This document shows, one piece after another, positions 59,444 through 64,000 of a stretch of DNA of 64,000 nucleotides. Made by a program: the position numbers and the translations under genes. Positions within the stretch are counted from its first letter, which is position 1, and each line of letters starts with the position of its first letter. The notes beneath the pieces were generated by a model. The model did no database searches. It was not told the origin of the DNA and saw only the letters and a program-made list of their open reading frames with translations. The DNA is taken from positions 25,414,156 through 25,478,155 of the forward strand of contig NC_059348.1 of NCBI RefSeq assembly GCF_019703515.2, given 5' to 3'. This DNA comes from Myxocyprinus asiaticus (lineage: Eukaryota > Chordata > Actinopteri > Cypriniformes > Catostomidae).

Positions 59444-61786
59444 ATACATATTAATGGGTGACTTTAATAGCCACAGCACATTATGGGGAGGTAAACATAC
59501 AAATACCAAAGGCAAAAGAATAGAGGAGTTCATTTACAATAATGATTTGTGCTTACTAAATGATGGTTCAAGCACATATTTGCATCCAGGATATGGAACA
59601 TACTGCGCTATTGATTTAACTTTGCGTGAACCTGAAATAATAATTGACTTTTCATGGCAAGTATGGAAGGATCTCTACTGAAGAAGATATACAAGACACT
59701 TCTAGATGGCAAACGAAAAAAGCAAATTGGTATAATTTCCAAAAACTTTGTTATGAGAAGTTCAACATAGACTGGCAAGAATATCAAGATCCGATAAAGA
59801 AATTCACCGATATACTGATTGAAATAGCAGAAAAAACTGTGCCAAAAACATCAACAAAGTCATGCCGTCTGAGAAACCCATGGTTCAGTGAAGACTGTAA
59901 AAAGGTTATTGCTGATCAGAAGGCAGAAAGAAACTTTAATAAACATCCAACAACCAAAAACCTCATCAGATTGAAAATGTATAGAGCACAAGCACGAAGA
60001 ATTATTAATAAAACAAAGAGGCAGAGTTGGAAAAAAAATGTATTAAGTTTAACGTCACAGACACAAAGTATGGGATATGATACGAAAGATGAAAAATAAG
60101 GAAGAAGGACTACAAATACAACACATAAAAAATCAGGATACTTTATTAACATCGAAACAGGATATTGCTAATAAATTTTCGAGAGAAATTCATCACTAGA
60201 AAACGGCCTTCCCAGATTTAAGGAAATACAAATAAAACAGGAACAGGAAAAACTAAATTTCTCTTCGGATAACACCGAACTGTATAATCAACCTTTTACA
60301 ATGGAAGAACTTCTGAAAGCTATTAAAAACTCCAACGACACTGCAGTTGGACCTGATACAATTCACTATCAGTTCTTGAAACATCTACCCCAAAATATAC
60401 TATTGATCCTACTGAACATACTCAATAGCATTTGGAAATCAGGAAAAATACCAGCTAACTGGAAAGAAGCAACCGTTATACCAATACCTATACCAAGAAA
60501 AGACCATACTGACCCAAACAATTATCGGCTATTAGCCTTAACCAGCTGCCTGTGCAAAACCATGGAACGAATGATCAATGATCGGCTGGTGTGGATTTTG
60601 GAAAAAGACCAAAAGATCAGTAAATATCAATGTGGATTTAGACGAGGGAAAAGTACTCTCTCACCTTATAAGATCAGAGTCTTTTGTAGTAGCATGTAGT
60701 AGCAGTATTTTTTTTATTTAGAAAAGGCTTATGATATTACGTGGAGGTATGGCATTCTAAAATATTTGTACAATATGGGTTTCAGGGGATGTCTACCCAT
60801 TTTTATTTCCAATTTTTTATCTAATAGAGTTTTTCGTGTTCGAGAAAGAAACGTGCTATCTGAATTGCATGTACAAGAATCAGGAGTGTCCCAAGGAAGT
60901 ATACTTTCAGTAACTCTTTTCAGCATTAAAATTAACGGGATTGTAAGTGTTATGGGGCCTAATATATTCCGTAGCCTATATATAGATGATGTGTGCATTT
61001 GTTATAAAGGCAAAAATATGAACGTAATTGAGAGACAAATACAAATATGTATAAATAAAATGTATGACTGGTCAGTACAAAATGGATAAAAATTTTCTAA
61101 ATCAAAAACTGTATGTATACATTTTTGTATTATGCGATCTATGCACCTCGAGCCAGAACTCTTTTTGGAAAGGGAACCTGTAAAAGAGACAAAATTCCTA
61201 GGACTTACTTTTGATAATAAACTATCCTTCATCCCTCATTTCAAAATGCTGTGGAATAGATGCTTCAAAGCAATGGATATTACAAAAGTGCTAGCAAGGA
61301 TCAAATGGGGTGCAGATTGTGAAGTACTCTTGAGACTCTATAGGACACTTGTTCGATCAAAAATGGACTATGTGAGAGCAGTTTATGGATCTGCCAGGAA
61401 GTCATATTAAAATGTTGGATACAGTACATCATACAGGATTGAGACTTGCACTAGGAGCATTTAGGACCTCTCCAATCCAAAGCTTGTATACAGAAGCAAG
61501 AGAACCATCACTATATAACAGAAGGCTGAAACTGGCCCTTAACTATGCAGTTAAGCTAAAAGCTAATGAAAGTAACCCAGCATATTCTTCAGTCTTTCAT
61601 CCTCAACATTCACACCTGTATGAAGCCAGACCCAGGTACATCAGTCCTATTGGAATTCGCACAAAACCACACTTTGAGAACATGGACATTAATCTGGATA
61701 TGCTAACATTGACACATCTGTGCCCTATACCGCCCTGGAATATTAAAAAAAACAACTATCATGATGAACCTGGCTCAGTATACTAA
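59444..61786 (+). pseudogene. LINE endonuclease and reverse transcriptase (broken)
   Basis: Fragments in several frames. Endonuclease C-terminus at 59444-59680: GDFNSHSTLWG and CAIDLTLREPE. Reverse transcriptase at 60301-61410: AVGPDTIHYQFLKHLPQN, NWKEATVIPIP, QCGFRRGKST, SGVSQGSILSVTLFS, and a YIDD catalytic box with FLGLTFDNKLSFIPHF downstream. Thumb at 61385-61786: LRLALGAFRTSPIQSLYTEA. Stops and frameshifts at about 59680, 60098, 60698, 61089 and 61410 separate them. Confidence 0.8.
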
Positions 61787-61848
61787 AACGATAAATCATC
61801 CAAATGTCTATCAGGAGAAATTTCTGATTTACATCGTCCCATGTACCA

Positions 61849-62298
61849 GTGTACACACATGGATCAAAGTCAGACAGTCATGTATCTGCAGCAGTAGTGA
61901 TTGGTCCAAAATGTTTTGGCGAGTGTATTCCTGGACAAAGTTCAGTTTTCACAGCAGAAGCTTGTGCATTATTACTAGCTTTAGAACAAATAGAAAAGGA
62001 ACAACAATGTCACATTCTAATTTGTACAGATTCTAAATCTTGCCTGCAAGCACTCGAAGCTCTGAAAATAGAACACCCTACAATTATTAGCATAATAGGA
62101 AAAGTGGACTCTTTAAAAAAAAAAAAACAAGATTTCAATATTGTCTTTTGTTGGATACCAGGCCATATGGGTTTGGCTGGCAATGAACAGGCAGATAAAG
62201 TGGCTAAGCAAGCACTTCAGTTGGACATGACAGAATGTTATATACCAATATCTGATGTTAAACCTATTTTGAATCTGTACATTCACAACAAATGGTGA
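61849..62298 (+). pseudogene. LINE RNase H domain (catalytic residue altered)
   Basis: Encodes a retrotransposon-type RNase H: YTHGSKSD at the first active-site strand, FTAEACALLLALEQ with the Glu, ICTDSKSCLQALEA with the second Asp, and CWIPGHMGLAGNEQADKVAK with the His and last Asp. The first active-site Asp is replaced by His (THGS instead of TDGS), so the domain should be inactive. It lacks an in-frame link to the reverse transcriptase. Confidence 0.8.
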
Positions 62299-62818
62299 AT
62301 GGAATGAATGCATATATAACAAACTACATGAAGTGAACCCAGTATTAAATCAAGGAGTTTTTTTATTTCCTCTTTGAAAATAGATATGACCAGGTTGCAT
62401 AAACGAGATGTCGAATTGGTCACTCAAGGCTCACTGATTCATACTTATTGAAAGGGGAAGAGAAACCGGTTTGTGATCTATGTAAGAATTTAAAAGTGCA
62501 TCCTATGTAAGAGTGTAAAACATATTTTGATAGAATGTCCATATCTAAATGATATTAGACAACGTTTTTATTCAGAAAATGTATTGATGGACATTTTCAA
62601 AAAGGTCTCTCTGGGAAAATTTTAGAATTCCTATCACATACTAAACTGAAAAACTCTATATAATTGTTATTACTACTACTGTTATTATTGTTATATATGT
62701 GGATTTTTGTATCTGTCAAACTATTGTAAACATTGTTTAATTTGAATACTGTTGTCTTTGCCATGAATATAGCCATTGCTGCTGATATGGCATCAAAAAT
62801 ATAAATAATAAATAATAA

Positions 62819-63510
62819 TCAATCCCAGAACAACAGCAAAGGGCCTTGTGAAGATGCTGGAGGAAACAGATAGACAAGTACAGTATCTATACCAACAGTA
62901 AAACAAGTCCTATATCAACATAACCTGAAAGGCTGCTCAGCAAGGAAGAAGCCACTGCTCCAAAACCGCCATAAAAAAGCCAGACTACAGTTTGCAAGTG
63001 CACATGGGGACAAAGATCTTACTTTTTGGAGAAATGTCCTCTGGTCTGATGAAACTAAAATTGAACTGTTTGGCCATAATGACCATTGTTATGTTTGGAG
63101 GAAAAAGGGTGAGGCTTGCAAGCCGAACAACACCATCCTAACCGTGAAGCATGGGGGTGGCAGCATCATGTTGTGGGGGTGCTTTGCTGCAGGAGGGGCT
63201 GGTGCACTTTACAAAATAGATGGCATCATGAGGAAGGAAAATTATGTGGATTCCAAATGGACAATGACTCCAAGCATACCTCCAAAGTTGTGGCAAAATG
63301 ACTTAAGGAAAACAAAGTCAAGGTATTGGAGTGGCCATCACAAAGCCCTGACCTGAATCCGATAGAAAATTTGTGGGCAGAACTGAAACAGCGTGTGCGA
63401 GCAAGGAGACTCAGTTACACCAGTTCTGTCTGGAGGAATGGGCCAAAATTCCAGCAACTTTTGAGAGAAGCTTGTGGAAGGCTATCCAAAACGTTTGACC
63501 CAAGTTAGAC
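62819..63510 (+). pseudogene. Tc1 transposase, catalytic part (broken)
   Basis: Starts with the duplicated target site, then encodes [52 protein letters not shown] and [21 protein letters not shown] deletion removes about 30 residues before the second catalytic Asp at 63252, and frameshifts occur near 63250 and 63400. DD34E residues are partly present. It is non-functional. Confidence 0.8.
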
Positions 63511-63744
63511 AATTTAAAGGCAATGCTATCAAATACTAACAAAGTGTATGTAAACTTCTAACCCACTGGGAATGCAATGAAAGTAATAAAAGCTGAAATA
63601 AATCATTCTCTCTACTATTATTCTGATATTTCACATTCTTAAAATAAAGTAGTGATCCTAACTGACCTAAGACAGGGAATGTTTTCTATGATTAAATGTC
63701 AGGAATTGTGAAAAACTGAGTTGAAATGTATTTGGCTAAGGTGT

Positions 63745-64000
63745 ATTTTGAAATTCTGGGAAAGTCATATGTTTTTGTAGTTGTGCTTTGCTCTAAAATT
63801 CTCCTCAGCTAGATATTACTCTTTGTACAGTAAGTGCTTTTGTAAAGTAAATCATGCACTCTAAGCCAGCATAATAACATCATTCTGTCCTTTGGGGGTC
63901 TTATTGAAGACGTTTGAACTCTAATAAATATAATACTTTAACTGTATTAATTCCAAAGTTTGGTACTTGAAATTTTAATGGAAATCTGCCCCCAGCAATC
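63745..64000. other. Intergenic DNA at window end
   Basis: About 250 bp after the point where Tc1 homology stops. It shows no gene or repeat I recognise. Confidence 0.4.

Larger units (their letters stand above)
59444..62818 (+). mobile_element. 5'-truncated LINE with RNase H (I/Nimb-like)
   Basis: Inserted in the Tc1 element. It starts within the endonuclease (YILMGDFNSHSTLWGG), continues through reverse transcriptase and RNase H, and ends in an AAT-repeat tail (62797-62818). The flanks 'tcaataccagaacaccatca' (59422 on) and 'tcaatcccagaacaacagca' (62819 on) are an imperfect target-site duplication of about 22 bp. RNase H plus a TAA-like tail suggests the I clade. Several stops and frameshifts are present. 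Confidence 0.85.
58886..63744 (+). mobile_element. Sleeping-Beauty-like Tc1 transposon, split by a LINE
   Basis: The left end 'gagttgaagtcagaagttta' and the inner direct repeat 'cagtgggtcagaagtttaca' (59082 on) show the IR/DR arrangement of the salmonid/cyprinid Tc1 group. A matching inner repeat 'gtatgtaaacttctaaccca' is at 63545. The right outer terminus is lost: homology stops near 63744 at 'ggctaaggtgta'. Transposase pieces lie at about 59255-59443 and 62819-63510. Confidence 0.87.

Overview
This is eukaryotic nuclear DNA from a ray-finned fish, most likely a cypriniform (carp, barb or minnow relative). Four intron-containing genes are recognisable from their protein products. The rest is largely mobile DNA typical of teleosts: Tc1-like DNA transposons, hAT-type and TTAA-flanked miniature elements, fold-back elements, and CR1/L2-like and I/Nimb-like LINEs. 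I see no bacterial, organellar, CRISPR, rRNA or tRNA features.

Layout. 1-4330: intergenic, repeat-rich. 4330-7480 (minus strand): ptgs2 (cyclooxygenase-2), 9 coding exons, 603 codons, with an AU-rich 3' UTR and a compact promoter. 7480-10560: a short divergent spacer holding a 1.27 kb fold-back repeat. 10560-26255 (plus strand): pla2g4a (cytosolic phospholipase A2 alpha), 17 coding exons, 747 codons. 26540-27340: a second fold-back element. 28560-32640 (minus strand): a decayed LINE with a zinc-knuckle ORF1 plus endonuclease and reverse transcriptase remnants. 33605-40985 (plus strand): arpc5 (Arp2/3 complex subunit 5), 4 coding exons, whose first intron has AT-AC (U12-type) borders. 41240-48230: a LINE 3' end, a nearly full-length Tc1-like transposon, nested miniature elements and microsatellites. 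48900-58830 (plus strand): ivns1abp (BTB-BACK-kelch protein), 13 coding exons, 634 codons. 58885-63745: a Sleeping-Beauty-like Tc1 transposon split by a 5'-truncated LINE.

How the genes relate. ptgs2 and pla2g4a form a head-to-head pair about 3.2 kb apart. The cPLA2-alpha product releases arachidonic acid and the COX-2 product converts it to prostaglandin H2, so consecutive steps of prostanoid synthesis sit around one spacer. The four genes are also linked on human chromosome 1q (1q25-q31), so this is an ancient syntenic block. I cannot tell from this window which teleost a or b paralogues these are.

All exon borders were placed by eye from splice signals, reading-frame continuity and resemblance to the known human proteins. 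All four coding regions close in frame with lengths near the human ones (603, 747, 150 and 634 residues). The window shows no clear sign of an undescribed biological system. The most useful observations are the AT-AC intron of arpc5, the fused exon in ptgs2, the compact ptgs2/pla2g4a spacer, and several nested insertions with readable target-site duplications.
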